This document shows, piece by piece, positions 5,587 to 13,781 of a stretch of DNA of 18,373 nucleotides. The stretch lies in NCBI GenBank assembly GCA_902489145.1, contig CABTYV010000029.1, forward strand, positions 1 through 18,373. The letters run 5' to 3'. The stretch's first letter is position 1; every line of letters begins with the position of its first letter. The translations under genes were made by a program, and so were the position numbers. Under the pieces are notes generated by a model, which searched no databases, was not told the origin of the DNA, and saw nothing but the letters and a program-made list of their open reading frames with translations. This DNA is from an uncultured Tissierellia bacterium (lineage in GTDB: Bacteria > Bacillota > Clostridia > Tissierellales > Peptoniphilaceae).

Positions 5587-6978
5587 ATGGAGCAACTCAA
5601 CAATCTTGTCACTTCTTGTGCGAACGGGGTTTGGTTTATCCTCATGTTCTTGCTCGTAGGATCCGGAATTTATTTTTCTTTCCGTACCAGATTTGTCCAA
5701 GTGCGTCGATTTAAATCCGGTTGGAACCGGGTGTTCGGCGGATTAAACCTGTTCGGTGAAAAGGCCGGCGGAGAAGGAATGTCCTCCTTCCAGGCGCTGG
5801 CGACGGCGATCGCTGCCCAGGTCGGCACCGGCAACGTCGTAGGCTGCGTGACCGCGCTGGTATCCGGTGGTCCGGGCGCCATTTTCTGGATGTGGGTCGC
5901 TGCCTTTTTCGGCATGGCCACCATCTATTCAGAAGCCACCCTGGCTCAGGTCACGAAGACCCGCGACGTCAAAGGTCACGTGATCGGAGGCCCCGTTTAT
6001 TACATTCAGCGCGCCTTCCATGGTCAGCTGGGGAAGGTCTTAGCGGCGCTCTTCTCCGTTCTGATCATCCTGGCCCTGGGCCTCATGGGCAATATGGTCC
6101 AGTCTAACTCCATCGCTGACGCCTTCTACAACGCCTTTGGCGCATCGAAGCTGATCGTTGGGATCATCTGCGCAGTGCTTGCCGGCTTTATCTTCATCGG
6201 TGGGGTGTCCCGCGTTGCCTCCTTTACCGAGAAGATCGTGCCCATCATGGCCGCCCTGTATATTATCGGTGGCCTCGTTGTCATTATCATCTATCATGAT
6301 AACTTTATTCCCGCATTCACCTCCATTTTCAAATATGCCTTTACCCCCTATGCGATTTCAGGTGGGACCATTGGTATTGCCGTAACCCAGGCCATGCGCT
6401 ATGGCGTTGCGCGAGGCCTCTTCTCGAACGAGGCTGGTATGGGGTCCACCCCGCATGCCCACGCCATTGCTAAGGTTGAAAAGCCCCAGGATCAGGGGGA
6501 AGTGGCCATTATCGGTGTTTTCTTTGATACCTTTATCGTCTTGACCATCACCGCTTTGGTGATCCTCTGCTCCGGCATCCTGCCCACGACCATTGCCGAA
6601 GGGAAGGAGGGTGTCGCAGTGGCACAAACTGCCTTTGCCAATGCGTTAGGAGGCAATCTCGGCCCCAAGTTCATCGCCATTGCCCTGCTCTTCTTTGCCT
6701 TCTCGACCATTATCGCCTGGTACTATTTCGCAGAGCAGAATATCAAATACCTCTTTGGTTACAAGGCCATCAAACCCTTTGCCCTTTTGGTCGTAGCAGC
6801 GATCATTCTGGGCTCCACGCTGAAGGTGGAACTGGTCTGGAATGCGTCCGACCTTTTCAACGCGCTGATGGTCTTCCCCAACCTCTTAGCCCTTCTGGCC
6901 CTCTCTGGTTTTGTGGCGAAGGCAGCAAGAGGAGAACAGGTGGATATGGATAAGCTCATCGAACACAAGAAAAAGTAA
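5587..6978 (+). CDS. AGCS family alanine/glycine:cation symporter
   Basis: 463 residues of a polytopic transporter of the alanine-or-glycine:cation symporter family (TC 2.A.25), which takes up small neutral amino acids with Na+ (or H+). Family blocks seen in order: an N-terminal helix ending YFSFRTRFVQVRRF, GMSSFQALATAIAAQVGTGN, GGPGAIFWMWVAAFFGMAT followed by YSEATLAQ, RYGVARGLFSNEAGMGS, then AHAIAKVEKPQDQGEV. The length is normal for the family, and the tail is short and charged (LIEHKKK). The start is ATG 5587, five bases after AAGGAGG (5575-5581); the in-frame ATG at 5557 has no good ribosome site and adds a non-family extension. The gene is monocistronic, with its own promoter and terminator. 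The exact substrate cannot be read from sequence. Confidence 0.93.
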   Translation: MEQLNNLVTSCANGVWFILMFLLVGSGIYFSFRTRFVQVRRFKSGWNRVFGGLNLFGEKAGGEGMSSFQALATAIAAQVGTGNVVGCVTALVSGGPGAIFWMWVAAFFGMATIYSEATLAQVTKTRDVKGHVIGGPVYYIQRAFHGQLGKVLAALFSVLIILALGLMGNMVQSNSIADAFYNAFGASKLIVGIICAVLAGFIFIGGVSRVASFTEKIVPIMAALYIIGGLVVIIIYHDNFIPAFTSIFKYAFTPYAISGGTIGIAVTQAMRYGVARGLFSNEAGMGSTPHAHAIAKVEKPQDQGEVAIIGVFFDTFIVLTITALVILCSGILPTTIAEGKEGVAVAQTAFANALGGNLGPKFIAIALLFFAFSTIIAWYYFAEQNIKYLFGYKAIKPFALLVVAAIILGSTLKVELVWNASDLFNALMVFPNLLALLALSGFVAKAARGEQVDMDKLIEHKKK

Positions 6979-7010
6979 GCTGGTTCATCCTTCAAGAGAA
7001 GAATGGCGGA

Positions 7011-7046
7011 GGCCCTGCAGGATATGTCCCTGCAGGGCCTTTATTT
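7011..7046 (+). terminator. Intrinsic terminator after the AGCS gene
   Basis: GGCCCTGCAGG (7011-7021) pairs perfectly with CCTGCAGGGCC (7029-7039) over 11 bp, with a 7-base loop and a following TTTATTT. It lies 32 bases past the symporter stop. It is the first element of the gene-free stretch 6979-7318, which also holds the rib promoter, the FMN riboswitch and the riboswitch terminator. Confidence 0.88.
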
Positions 7047-7055
7047 GCCCGTACG

Positions 7056-7084
7056 TTGACAAAAATAGAGGAAAAGACTAACAT
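7056..7084 (+). promoter_or_regulatory. Sigma-A promoter of the riboflavin operon
   Basis: A perfect TTGACA (7056-7061), a 17-base spacer and TAACAT (7079-7084). The predicted start near 7091 puts the FMN aptamer at the very 5' end of the transcript. Confidence 0.8.
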
Positions 7085-7094
7085 GAAAAAGAAG

Positions 7095-7199
7095 ATCTTC
7101 AGGGCAGGGTGCAAGTCCCGACCGGCGGTATAGCCCGCGAGCCTTTTGGCTGATTCGGTGCAAGTCCGAAGCCGACAGTATAGTCTGGATGAAAGAAGA
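7095..7199 (+). promoter_or_regulatory. FMN riboswitch (RFN element)
   Basis: The conserved RFN blocks occur in order: ATCTTC at 7095, AGGGCAGGGTGCAAGTCCCG (from 7101), ACCGGCGGTATAGCCCGCGA, GATTCGGTGCAAGTCCGAAG, CCGACAGTATAGTCTGGATG and AAAGAAGA. The closing stem pairs ATCTTC with GAAGA (7195-7199). The aptamer binds FMN and turns off rib genes when FMN is plentiful. The optional variable stem is minimal here. A terminator 70 bases downstream points to transcription attenuation. GGATGAAA at its 3' edge (7187-7194) can alternatively pair with TTTCATCC (7246-7253). Confidence 0.96.
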
Positions 7200-7267
7200 G
7201 AGACGAGTTCGACTGGCTTTGCGCATTATCTTTTTCAGGCCGAATTTTCATCCAATCTTTCTTACGT

Positions 7268-7298
7268 GCCCAGGAGCTGCTTCCGGGGCTTTTTTTTT
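7268..7298 (+). terminator. Riboswitch-controlled terminator ahead of ribD
   Basis: GCCC (7268-7271) pairs with GGGC (7286-7289), and after one mismatch GGAG (7273-7276) pairs with CTTCC-side bases (7280-7284, one G-T). Nine T follow (7290-7298). It lies between the FMN aptamer and the ribD ribosome site, so it is the likely expression platform. Confidence 0.75.
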
Positions 7299-7318
7299 GG
7301 ATTGGAAGGGAGGTTGCA

Positions 7319-8428
7319 TTGTCCAATCAACGGCTACAAGAAGACACTTTTTTCATGACGGAGGCCATCCGTCTGGCACAAAAGGGGACCGGTTTTGTGG
7401 CCCCGAACCCCCTGGTCGGGGCTGTTCTGGTTCGGGACGGTAAAATCATTGGCGCTGGTTATCATGCCCGTTACGGCAGCCTGCATGCGGAGCGAGCAGC
7501 CCTCGCCGATGCGAAAGCCCGGGGCGAGCAGGTCCGGGGGGCACGCTTATATGTGACCCTGGAGCCCTGCTGCCATCAGGGCCATCAGCCCCCTTGCACG
7601 GATGCCATCTTGGAAGCGGGCATTCGCTGCGTGATCGGAGGGTCCGACGATCCCAACCCTAAGGTAGGGGGGAAGGGCTATCAAATTTTAGAGGAAGCGG
7701 GTATAAGCGTTGAGCGCGGCTTTATGAAGGAGGCCTGTGATGGGCTCAATACCGTCTTCTTTCACTTTATGGAAACGGGCCGGCCCTATATTCACAGTAA
7801 ATTTGCCATGAGCCTGGACGGCAAGATTGCCACCCGGACTGGGGATAGTCGGGGCCTTTCCGCCCCGGAGGCGCTCCTCTATACCCACCAGCTTCGCCAA
7901 CGCTATAGCGCAATTTTAGTGGGCAAGGGGACTGTACTTGCGGATGATCCCAGCCTGACCTGCCGCCTGGCCGGAGGCCGGGATCCCGTCCGGATTATTT
8001 TAGACCACCATCTGAGCCTGCCGGAAGGTGCCCGGCTCATCAGAACCGCCCGCCAAACGCCCACCCTGCTGGTCTATACCGAGGCGAGCGAAGCTAGGAT
8101 CGCTACTTTTGAAGCGCTGGGCGTGGACCTGCTACAGGTACGGTCAAAGCAGGGGAAGATGGACCTGGAGGACCTTTTGGACAAGCTCGCCCAACGGCAG
8201 ATCGACTCCGTTCTGGTCGAGGGGGGCAGTCAGGTGCATGCGTCCTTTTTTGAGGCGGGCCTGGTCAACGCCTGGTCCGTCCTCATTGCCCCCAAGCTGG
8301 TGGGTGGCGGGGAGGCGCCGGGTCCGATCGGCGGTTTGGGCTTGGATCAGATTCAGAAGGCCTTCTGTCTATCGGACTACCGAGTGCGCCGGCTTGGAAA
8401 AGATCTCCTGATCGAAAGCGAGGGCTAA
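7319..8428 (+). CDS. ribD: Bifunctional riboflavin deaminase/reductase RibD
   Basis: Carries out the second and third steps from GTP to riboflavin: deamination of the pyrimidinone product of GTP cyclohydrolase II, then NADPH reduction of its ribosyl side chain. The N-terminal deaminase (about 1-145) has PNPLVGAV, the zinc ligands His56 (HAE, with catalytic Glu58), Cys84 and Cys93 in the PCCHQGHQPPC block. The C-terminal reductase (about 146-369) has KFAMSLDGKIAT, a TVLADDPSLTCR block and LVEGGSQVHASF. The length of 369 is normal. The start is TTG 7319, six bases after GGGAGG (7308-7313); this gives the usual short lead before FMTEAI, whereas the ATG at 7355 would cut it off. First gene after the FMN riboswitch; its stop abuts the ribE ATG. 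Confidence 0.95.
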   Translation: MSNQRLQEDTFFMTEAIRLAQKGTGFVAPNPLVGAVLVRDGKIIGAGYHARYGSLHAERAALADAKARGEQVRGARLYVTLEPCCHQGHQPPCTDAILEAGIRCVIGGSDDPNPKVGGKGYQILEEAGISVERGFMKEACDGLNTVFFHFMETGRPYIHSKFAMSLDGKIATRTGDSRGLSAPEALLYTHQLRQRYSAILVGKGTVLADDPSLTCRLAGGRDPVRIILDHHLSLPEGARLIRTARQTPTLLVYTEASEARIATFEALGVDLLQVRSKQGKMDLEDLLDKLAQRQIDSVLVEGGSQVHASFFEAGLVNAWSVLIAPKLVGGGEAPGPIGGLGLDQIQKAFCLSDYRVRRLGKDLLIESEG

Positions 8429-9088
8429 ATGTTTACTGGGATTGTAGAAGAAATGGGCAGGCTTTGTGCCATCCAAAAGGGACCGGCTTCTGCCAGGCTT
8501 ACGGTGGAAGCCCATAAGATCATACGAGATGTCCAGCTCGGTGATTCGATTGCCTGTAATGGGGTTTGTCTGACGGTGACGGACTTTACCCACGATCGAT
8601 TCACCGCGGACGTCATGCACGAGACGCTGGCTCGAACCTCCCTGGGACAGCTAAGCCCGGGCCAGGCCCTGAATTTGGAGCGGGCCATGCCCATGAATGG
8701 CCGTTTTGGCGGCCATATCGTGACCGGTCATATCGACGGGACGGGGGAGATTTCCTCCATTGAAGAAGATGATATTGCCAGGCGGTTGCAGATTCGATGT
8801 GAGAAGCGGCTCATGCGCTATATGATCCGACAAGGAGCGGTGGCATTAGATGGGACGAGTCTGACCATTGCCAGCATCAGTGAGGGCGCCTTTGTCGTCT
8901 CGCTGATCCCGCACACGCTGGCTGCTACGGTGCTCCAGTACCGAAAGAAGGGGGAGTGGGTCAATATCGAATGCGATCTGGTTGGAAAATACGTGGACCA
9001 TTTGCTTTTTCTGGGGCCGGAGGAGCAGGAGGAACAGCAGACGTCCTCGCCGATCACCAGAGCGTTTTTAACGGAGCATGGATTTTAA
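8429..9088 (+). CDS. ribE: Riboflavin synthase alpha chain
   Basis: Converts two 6,7-dimethyl-8-ribityllumazine molecules to riboflavin plus the pyrimidine precursor; it acts as a trimer in the cytoplasm. The two repeated lumazine-binding barrels are visible. The first begins MFTGIVEEMG and has GVCLTV (45-50). The second begins near GGHIVTGHIDG (94-104) and has DGTSLTI (141-147) and ECDLVGKYV (181-189). The 219 residues are close to the usual size; the last 25 (Glu/Gln-rich) are a loose tail. The ATG directly follows the ribD stop, with GAGGG inside ribD as ribosome site, so the two are translationally coupled. Confidence 0.95.
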   Translation: MFTGIVEEMGRLCAIQKGPASARLTVEAHKIIRDVQLGDSIACNGVCLTVTDFTHDRFTADVMHETLARTSLGQLSPGQALNLERAMPMNGRFGGHIVTGHIDGTGEISSIEEDDIARRLQIRCEKRLMRYMIRQGAVALDGTSLTIASISEGAFVVSLIPHTLAATVLQYRKKGEWVNIECDLVGKYVDHLLFLGPEEQEEQQTSSPITRAFLTEHGF

Positions 9089-9118
9089 AAGGGAGTTAGG
9101 AAAAGAAAGGATGAAGGC

Positions 9119-10369
9119 ATGACGGAATGGAGCGAAAATCGCTTTGACAAGAAACCGATTGAGGATGTGAAGGCGTCCATGGCGCAGGTGGAGCAGGCTT
9201 TGGCGGATCTGCGATCTGGAAAGGTCATTTTGGTGATCGATGATCCAGACCGGGAAAATGAGGGGGATCTGGTTTGTGCGGCGCACGAGGTGACGACCGA
9301 AAATGTGAATTTTATGGCGTCGGAGGCCAAAGGCCTCATCTGTATGCCCATGGCGCATTCCTTTGTGGACCGGCTGATCCTGCCTCAGATGGTCAGCGAT
9401 AATACGGATAACCATGAGACTGCCTTTACGGTTTCCATTGATCATGTGGATACGTCAACGGGCATTTCCGCAGAGGAGCGCGCCCTCACAGCCAGAAAGG
9501 TCGCGGATCCGACCAGCCAGCCGATGGATTTTCGGCGTCCGGGCCACATGTTCCCGCTTCTGGCCAAAAAAAATGGGGTGATGGAACGAAATGGCCATAC
9601 GGAAGCGACGGTCGACCTCATGCGCCTGGCAGGCCTGCCTGAGGTGGGCCTATGCTGTGAGATTATGCGTCCGGACGGGACCATGATGCGGACCAAAGAG
9701 CTGATCCGCTTTGCAAAGGCCCATCAATTGACCATGATCTCGATCAAGGAGCTCCAGGAATATCGCAAGCGCACCGAGTCCTTTGTCGAACGGATTGCCG
9801 ATGCGGATTTGCCCACCCAGCATGGGCATTTCCGGGCCATCGGTTATATTAACCGCCTCAACGGCGAACATCATGTCGCCCTGGTGAAGGGGGACATTGG
9901 GGAAGGGGAGGACGTCCTGTGCCGGGTCCATAGCGAATGCTTGACGGGCGATGCCTTCTCCTCGATGCGCTGCGACTGCGGAGATCAGCTGGCGCATGCT
10001 ATGGAGAAAATCAACGAAGAGGGACGGGGCGTTTTGCTCTATATGCGCCAGGAGGGGCGTGGGATTGGCCTGATGAATAAGCTCCGCGCTTATGAGCTGC
10101 AGGACGGTGGCATGGATACTCTGGACGCCAACCTGGCCCTGGGCTTTCCCGGCGATGCCAGAGAATATTATATTGGGGCTCAAATCCTGCATGATCTGGG
10201 CTGCAAGACCCTCCGCTTGATGACCAACAATCCCGATAAGGTCTACCAGCTGGAGGAATACGGGCTTTCCATTACCGAACGGGTGCCCATTCAGATGGAT
10301 GTTCATGATCGGGATCGCTTCTATTTGGAGACGAAAAAAGAGCGGATGGGCCACCTTCTGGATTTATAA
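9119..10369 (+). CDS. ribBA: Bifunctional DHBP synthase / GTP cyclohydrolase II
   Basis: Makes both riboflavin precursors: 3,4-dihydroxy-2-butanone-4-phosphate from ribulose-5-phosphate (RibB half, about 20-220) and the pyrimidine from GTP (RibA half, about 221-416). The RibB half shows DRENEGDL (44-51, metal and substrate site), RRPGHMFPL (139-147), NGHTEATVDL (158-167) and CEIMRPDG. The RibA half shows the zinc cysteines 274, 285 and 287 in SECLTGDAFSSMRCDCGDQL, MRQEGRGIGLMNKLRAY and LMTNNPDK. All catalytic blocks of both halves are intact, so both activities are expected. The start is ATG 9119, preceded by GAAAGGA; the ATG at 9111 runs into a stop at once. Third gene of the rib operon, 30 bases after ribE. 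Confidence 0.96.
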   Translation: MTEWSENRFDKKPIEDVKASMAQVEQALADLRSGKVILVIDDPDRENEGDLVCAAHEVTTENVNFMASEAKGLICMPMAHSFVDRLILPQMVSDNTDNHETAFTVSIDHVDTSTGISAEERALTARKVADPTSQPMDFRRPGHMFPLLAKKNGVMERNGHTEATVDLMRLAGLPEVGLCCEIMRPDGTMMRTKELIRFAKAHQLTMISIKELQEYRKRTESFVERIADADLPTQHGHFRAIGYINRLNGEHHVALVKGDIGEGEDVLCRVHSECLTGDAFSSMRCDCGDQLAHAMEKINEEGRGVLLYMRQEGRGIGLMNKLRAYELQDGGMDTLDANLALGFPGDAREYYIGAQILHDLGCKTLRLMTNNPDKVYQLEEYGLSITERVPIQMDVHDRDRFYLETKKERMGHLLDL

Positions 10370-10437
10370 TCAGGTGGGATCGCCGGAAGGCATGATTCAT
10401 AATAATAGGGTATGAAATTTTGAAAGGGAGAGAAAAA

Positions 10438-10905
10438 ATGAAAACAATCGAAGGCTTGTATAGTGGAAAAGGCAAAAAATTTGCCCTGGTCGCTTCTCGT
10501 TTCAATGAATTTATCACAAATAAATTGGTTTCAGGCGCCCAGGACTGCCTGATTCGGCATGAGGTTTCAGAGGCGGATATCGCCCTCGTCTGGGTACCGG
10601 GCGCCTTTGAAATCCCCCTGGTGGCCAAAAAACTGGCCCAATCCGGCCGCTATGACGGGGTCATCTGCTTAGGGGCGGTCATTCGTGGCGCGACCTCTCA
10701 TTATGACTATGTCTGCAATGAAGTCGCCAAGGGCGTAGCTCAGGTGGGACTTTCCAGCGAGCTACCCGTCCTGTTTGGGGTGCTTACAACGGAAAATATC
10801 GAACAGGCGATTGAAAGAGCCGGAACAAAAGCGGGCAATAAGGGATACGATGCGGCCCTTTCCGCTCTGGAGATGGCCAATCTGATAAGTCAATTGGCCG
10901 ACTAG
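10438..10905 (+). CDS. ribH: 6,7-dimethyl-8-ribityllumazine synthase
   Basis: Condenses the ribitylamino-pyrimidine with DHBP to give lumazine, the substrate of riboflavin synthase; the family forms pentamers or 60-mer capsids. The 155 residues match the family. Motifs: SRFNEFIT (20-27), WVPGAFEIP (52-60) and GAVIRGATSHYDY (79-91) with catalytic His88. I use ATG 10438, seven bases after GGGAG; the TTG at 10420 would place the ribosome site inside the coding region. The gene is 68 bases after ribBA, with no terminator between. The next gene starts 15 bases after its stop. Confidence 0.96.
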   Translation: MKTIEGLYSGKGKKFALVASRFNEFITNKLVSGAQDCLIRHEVSEADIALVWVPGAFEIPLVAKKLAQSGRYDGVICLGAVIRGATSHYDYVCNEVAKGVAQVGLSSELPVLFGVLTTENIEQAIERAGTKAGNKGYDAALSALEMANLISQLAD

Positions 10906-10920
10906 GACCAGCAGACGGCG

Positions 10921-12087
10921 ATGATTTACTTGGACCATGCCGCTACCACCCAAATGAGTGAAGCGAGCCGTCAGGCGATGGAGGAGGCGCTGAGCCGGTT
11001 TTATGGGAATCCTTCGGCCTCCTATGCGTTAGCCCGTGCCGCTCGAAGTGCCTTAGAAGAGGCGCGTCTTCGCCTCTCGAGGCTGCTGGACTGTGATCGC
11101 CGCGCCCTTCTGTTTACCTCGGGCGGGAGCGAGTCGGACAACCAAGCCATCCACTGTGGAGCGGCCTATGGTCGAAAAACAGGGCGGCGAACGATCATTT
11201 GTTCGGCTTTTGAGCATCCGGCAGTTCAGAAAAGCCTCGAAGCCCTGGTGAAGGAGGGCTTTCGCCTAATCGCCCTCCCGGTCTATCAGGAGGGGCGGGT
11301 GCGGCCGGCCGATTTAGCGGCTGCTCTGAGCCAGGATACCTGCCTGGTGACAGTCCTGCATGCGCAAAATGAGGTTGGTACCCTCCAGCCCATACAAGAA
11401 TTGGCTCAGCTGGCCCACGAGGCCGGCGCCCTTTTTCACACGGATGCCGTTCAAAGTGTAGGACATGTGCCGCTTTCCTTTCGTGAATTGGGCGTAGACT
11501 ATCTTTCTCTATCGGCTCATAAGTTCTATGGCCCGAAGGGGGTGGGCGCCCTCCTGATCCGACCGGAAGCCTTCCAGGCCTCCTTCATTTTTGGCGGAGG
11601 TCAGGAACGGGGCTTGCGGGCGGGGACAGAAAATGTGGCTGGCGTGCTTTCCATGGCGGCGGCTCTGGAAGAAGCGGTGGCCGTGCGGGAGGAGGAGGGC
11701 AGACGGCTGGAAAAGCTTCGCGATTTTTTGTGGACCGGCCTCGCTCCGATTCCGGGCAGCCACCGAAACGGATCCATCGGGCCGTTCCTTCCGGGCCATT
11801 TAAATGTATCTTTTTCCGGGGTGCCATCGGAGGAGGCCCTGCTTCTTTTTGACGCAGCAGGGATCGCACTCTCCGCCGGCTCCGCCTGCAGTACGGGGGC
11901 TATTAGCGCCTCTGCAAGCCTTTTGGCCATGGGGCGAAGTCAGGAAGAGGCCCGTACGGCGCTTCGCTTTAGCTTAGGCCGGGAAAACACGGAGGAAGAG
12001 ATGGTGCAGGTGGTGAAGATTACCCAGCAGCTGGTTATGCGCATCCGCAAGCTTCACCAGGGCGATGAACCGGGGACCCTGCAATAG
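10921..12087 (+). CDS. Cysteine desulfurase (NifS/IscS class)
   Basis: A PLP enzyme that takes sulfur from L-cysteine as a persulfide and passes it to acceptors. Motifs: MIYLDHAATT at the start, TSGGSESDN (66-74), FEHP with His99 over the cofactor ring, HAQNEVGTLQ, HTDAVQS, PLP lysine 201 in SAHKFYGPKG, RAGTENV (233-239) and catalytic Cys323 in GSACSTGAISAS. The 388 residues are normal. The start is ATG 10921 with a weak ribosome site (GGA about 12 bases upstream), so translation is probably coupled to ribH. MnmA follows after 20 bases, which suggests that this protein supplies sulfur for tRNA 2-thiouridine. No iscU/iscR is adjacent, so a dedicated Fe-S role is less likely here. Confidence 0.93.
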   Translation: MIYLDHAATTQMSEASRQAMEEALSRFYGNPSASYALARAARSALEEARLRLSRLLDCDRRALLFTSGGSESDNQAIHCGAAYGRKTGRRTIICSAFEHPAVQKSLEALVKEGFRLIALPVYQEGRVRPADLAAALSQDTCLVTVLHAQNEVGTLQPIQELAQLAHEAGALFHTDAVQSVGHVPLSFRELGVDYLSLSAHKFYGPKGVGALLIRPEAFQASFIFGGGQERGLRAGTENVAGVLSMAAALEEAVAVREEEGRRLEKLRDFLWTGLAPIPGSHRNGSIGPFLPGHLNVSFSGVPSEEALLLFDAAGIALSAGSACSTGAISASASLLAMGRSQEEARTALRFSLGRENTEEEMVQVVKITQQLVMRIRKLHQGDEPGTLQ

Positions 12088-12107
12088 CAAACGCTAGGAG
12101 GCCTATC

Positions 12108-13187
12108 ATGCAAAAGAAAAGAGCCTTGATCGCCATGTCGGGCGGGGTGGATTCTTCGGTCGCGGCTTACCTGATGAAAAAGGAAGGTCTGGACTGTATC
12201 GGGGCGACCATGAAGCTCTACGAGAGCGACCAGGCGGGCTTCATCCGTTCTCATACCTGCTGCTCCCTGGACGATGTGGAGGATGCGCGCAGTGTCGCCG
12301 AACGGCTGGACATGCCATATTATGTGTTTAATTTTATGGACGGCTTCGAGCAGAAGATCATTGACAAGTTTATTCGCTCCTATGAGGCAGGATGGACGCC
12401 AAATCCCTGTATCGACTGCAACCGTTATATGAAATTTGACCAGCTTTATGAAAGAGCCCGCCTTCTGTCTTGTGATTATGTGGTGACGGGGCATTATGCG
12501 CGCATTGAACAGGAGGGGGACCGCTATCTTTTGAAAAAAGCACGGGACGCATCAAAGGATCAATCCTACGTCCTATATGCCATGAGCCAGGAGGATCTGG
12601 CCCATACCCGGTTCCCGCTCGGAAATTTAGAGAAAACCCAGACGCGCAAGCTGGCGGAGGAGGCCGGCTTCATAAACGCAGAAAAGCCGGATAGCCAGGA
12701 CATCTGCTTTGTGCCGGATGGGGATTATGCGCGGGTGATTGAGGAGCGGACGGGCCGGGCCTATCCGCCGGGCGATTTCCTTTCGATCGATGGAAAAAAG
12801 CTTGGCCGGCATCAGGGGATCATCCACTATACGTTAGGGCAAAGAAGAGGGCTCGGCATCGCTTCTGACCGCCCCCTCTATGTACAGGAGATTCGACCCC
12901 TGGAAAATACGGTAATTTTGGGTCATGAAGAGGATCTGTACAGCCAAAAGGTCGAGGTGGCCGATTTTCACTGGATCAGTGGGACCAGTCCTCGGGAAAT
13001 GCGAAAGCTGCGTGCCAAGCTCCGCTACCGTCAAAAGGAGGAGCCCTGTCAGGTCCAGGTGGAGGAGGACGGGCACGTGTGGCTGATCTTCGATGAGCCC
13101 CAGCGGGCCGTCACCAAGGGCCAGGCAGCGGTGGTCTACGATGGGGACGTGGTCCTGGGCGGTGGAACGATTGTGGGACGGGCTTAG
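12108..13187 (+). CDS. mnmA: tRNA-specific 2-thiouridylase MnmA
   Basis: Thiolates uridine-34 of Lys, Glu and Gln tRNAs: ATP adenylates the uracil, then sulfur from a cysteine desulfurase is inserted. The PP-loop AMSGGVDSSVAA (9-20) opens the protein. The catalytic cysteines are Cys101 in NPCIDCNRYMKF and Cys200 in SQDICFVPDGDY, equivalent to E. coli Cys102 and Cys199. The central and C-terminal barrel blocks HYTLGQRRGLGI and GQAAVVYDGDVVLGGG follow. The length of 359 is normal. The start is ATG 12108, six bases after AGGAGG. It is directly downstream of the cysteine desulfurase gene, a frequent Firmicutes pairing. The operon probably ends here or reads on, as no terminator is visible before the next gene at 13223. 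Confidence 0.96.
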   Translation: MQKKRALIAMSGGVDSSVAAYLMKKEGLDCIGATMKLYESDQAGFIRSHTCCSLDDVEDARSVAERLDMPYYVFNFMDGFEQKIIDKFIRSYEAGWTPNPCIDCNRYMKFDQLYERARLLSCDYVVTGHYARIEQEGDRYLLKKARDASKDQSYVLYAMSQEDLAHTRFPLGNLEKTQTRKLAEEAGFINAEKPDSQDICFVPDGDYARVIEERTGRAYPPGDFLSIDGKKLGRHQGIIHYTLGQRRGLGIASDRPLYVQEIRPLENTVILGHEEDLYSQKVEVADFHWISGTSPREMRKLRAKLRYRQKEEPCQVQVEEDGHVWLIFDEPQRAVTKGQAAVVYDGDVVLGGGTIVGRA

Positions 13188-13222
13188 GAAGCTCCAGCGA
13201 AAAACAAGAAGGAAGGGGAACG

Positions 13223-13738
13223 ATGATCAAAAAATTTCAAGGAAAATTGCCTGAGTGGGGCCCTGGGTCCTATGTGGACGAGAGCGCTTGTTTAGTAGGC
13301 GACGTGGTGCTGGGTGCCCAATGCAGCGTTTGGTGCAATGCCTCCCTCCGGGGCGATTTTGGTCCGATTCGTGTGGGCAATCAGACCAACATTCAGGACA
13401 ATGCCGTTTTTCATACGGACCTGGGCTCGGAAATTGTCATTGGTGATTTGGTTTCCATTGGCCATGGTGCCATTGTCCATGGAGCGCGTGTGGGGGACCG
13501 GACCCTGATCGGCATGAATGCGACGATTTTGGATGGGGCGGTGATCGGAAAGGACTGCATCATTGGGGCAGGCGCTTTGGTCACCGGGGGGAGCCAGATT
13601 CCGGACGGCTCCCTGGTCGTAGGCGTTCCAGGCAAGGTGGTGCGTCCCTGTCGGGCAGAGGAAATTGCCTTTAATGAAGAAAATGCACGTGATTATTTGG
13701 CAAAAATGGCTATCTATATAGAAGAGGCCGATGAATAG
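13223..13738 (+). CDS. Gamma-carbonic anhydrase-like hexapeptide-repeat protein
   Basis: A left-handed beta-helix protein of the gamma-carbonic anhydrase family (YrdA/PaaY-like), 171 residues. Hexapeptide turns run from about residue 18 to 135 (for example VGDVVLGAQCSVW, IRVGNQTNIQDNAVF, GMNATILDGAVIGKDCIIGA), followed by a short helical tail. Three histidines in the positions that bind metal in this family are present: His64 in AVFHTD, and His81 and His86 in GHGAIVHG. The early Arg43/Asp45 pair (LRGDF) also fits. It probably binds Zn or Fe as a trimer. Many family members lack measurable carbonic anhydrase activity, so the reaction is uncertain. The start is ATG 13223 with AGGAAGGGG upstream, 35 bases after mnmA; it may be co-transcribed. 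Confidence 0.85.
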   Translation: MIKKFQGKLPEWGPGSYVDESACLVGDVVLGAQCSVWCNASLRGDFGPIRVGNQTNIQDNAVFHTDLGSEIVIGDLVSIGHGAIVHGARVGDRTLIGMNATILDGAVIGKDCIIGAGALVTGGSQIPDGSLVVGVPGKVVRPCRAEEIAFNEENARDYLAKMAIYIEEADE

Positions 13739-13781
13739 ATAGCGGAAAATGCGGCCGTGAAATAAAAGAAAGGATGTAATT

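Noticed and set aside
9650..10354. Long antisense open frame (about 234 codons) opposite ribBA
   Set aside because: It mirrors the codon pattern of a strongly conserved gene, has no ribosome site and no recognisable domain; antisense frames of this length are common in GC-rich coding DNA.
10381..10437. Separate promoter for ribH
   Set aside because: The AT-rich stretch has TATGAAATT-like bases but no -35 at proper spacing that I would trust.
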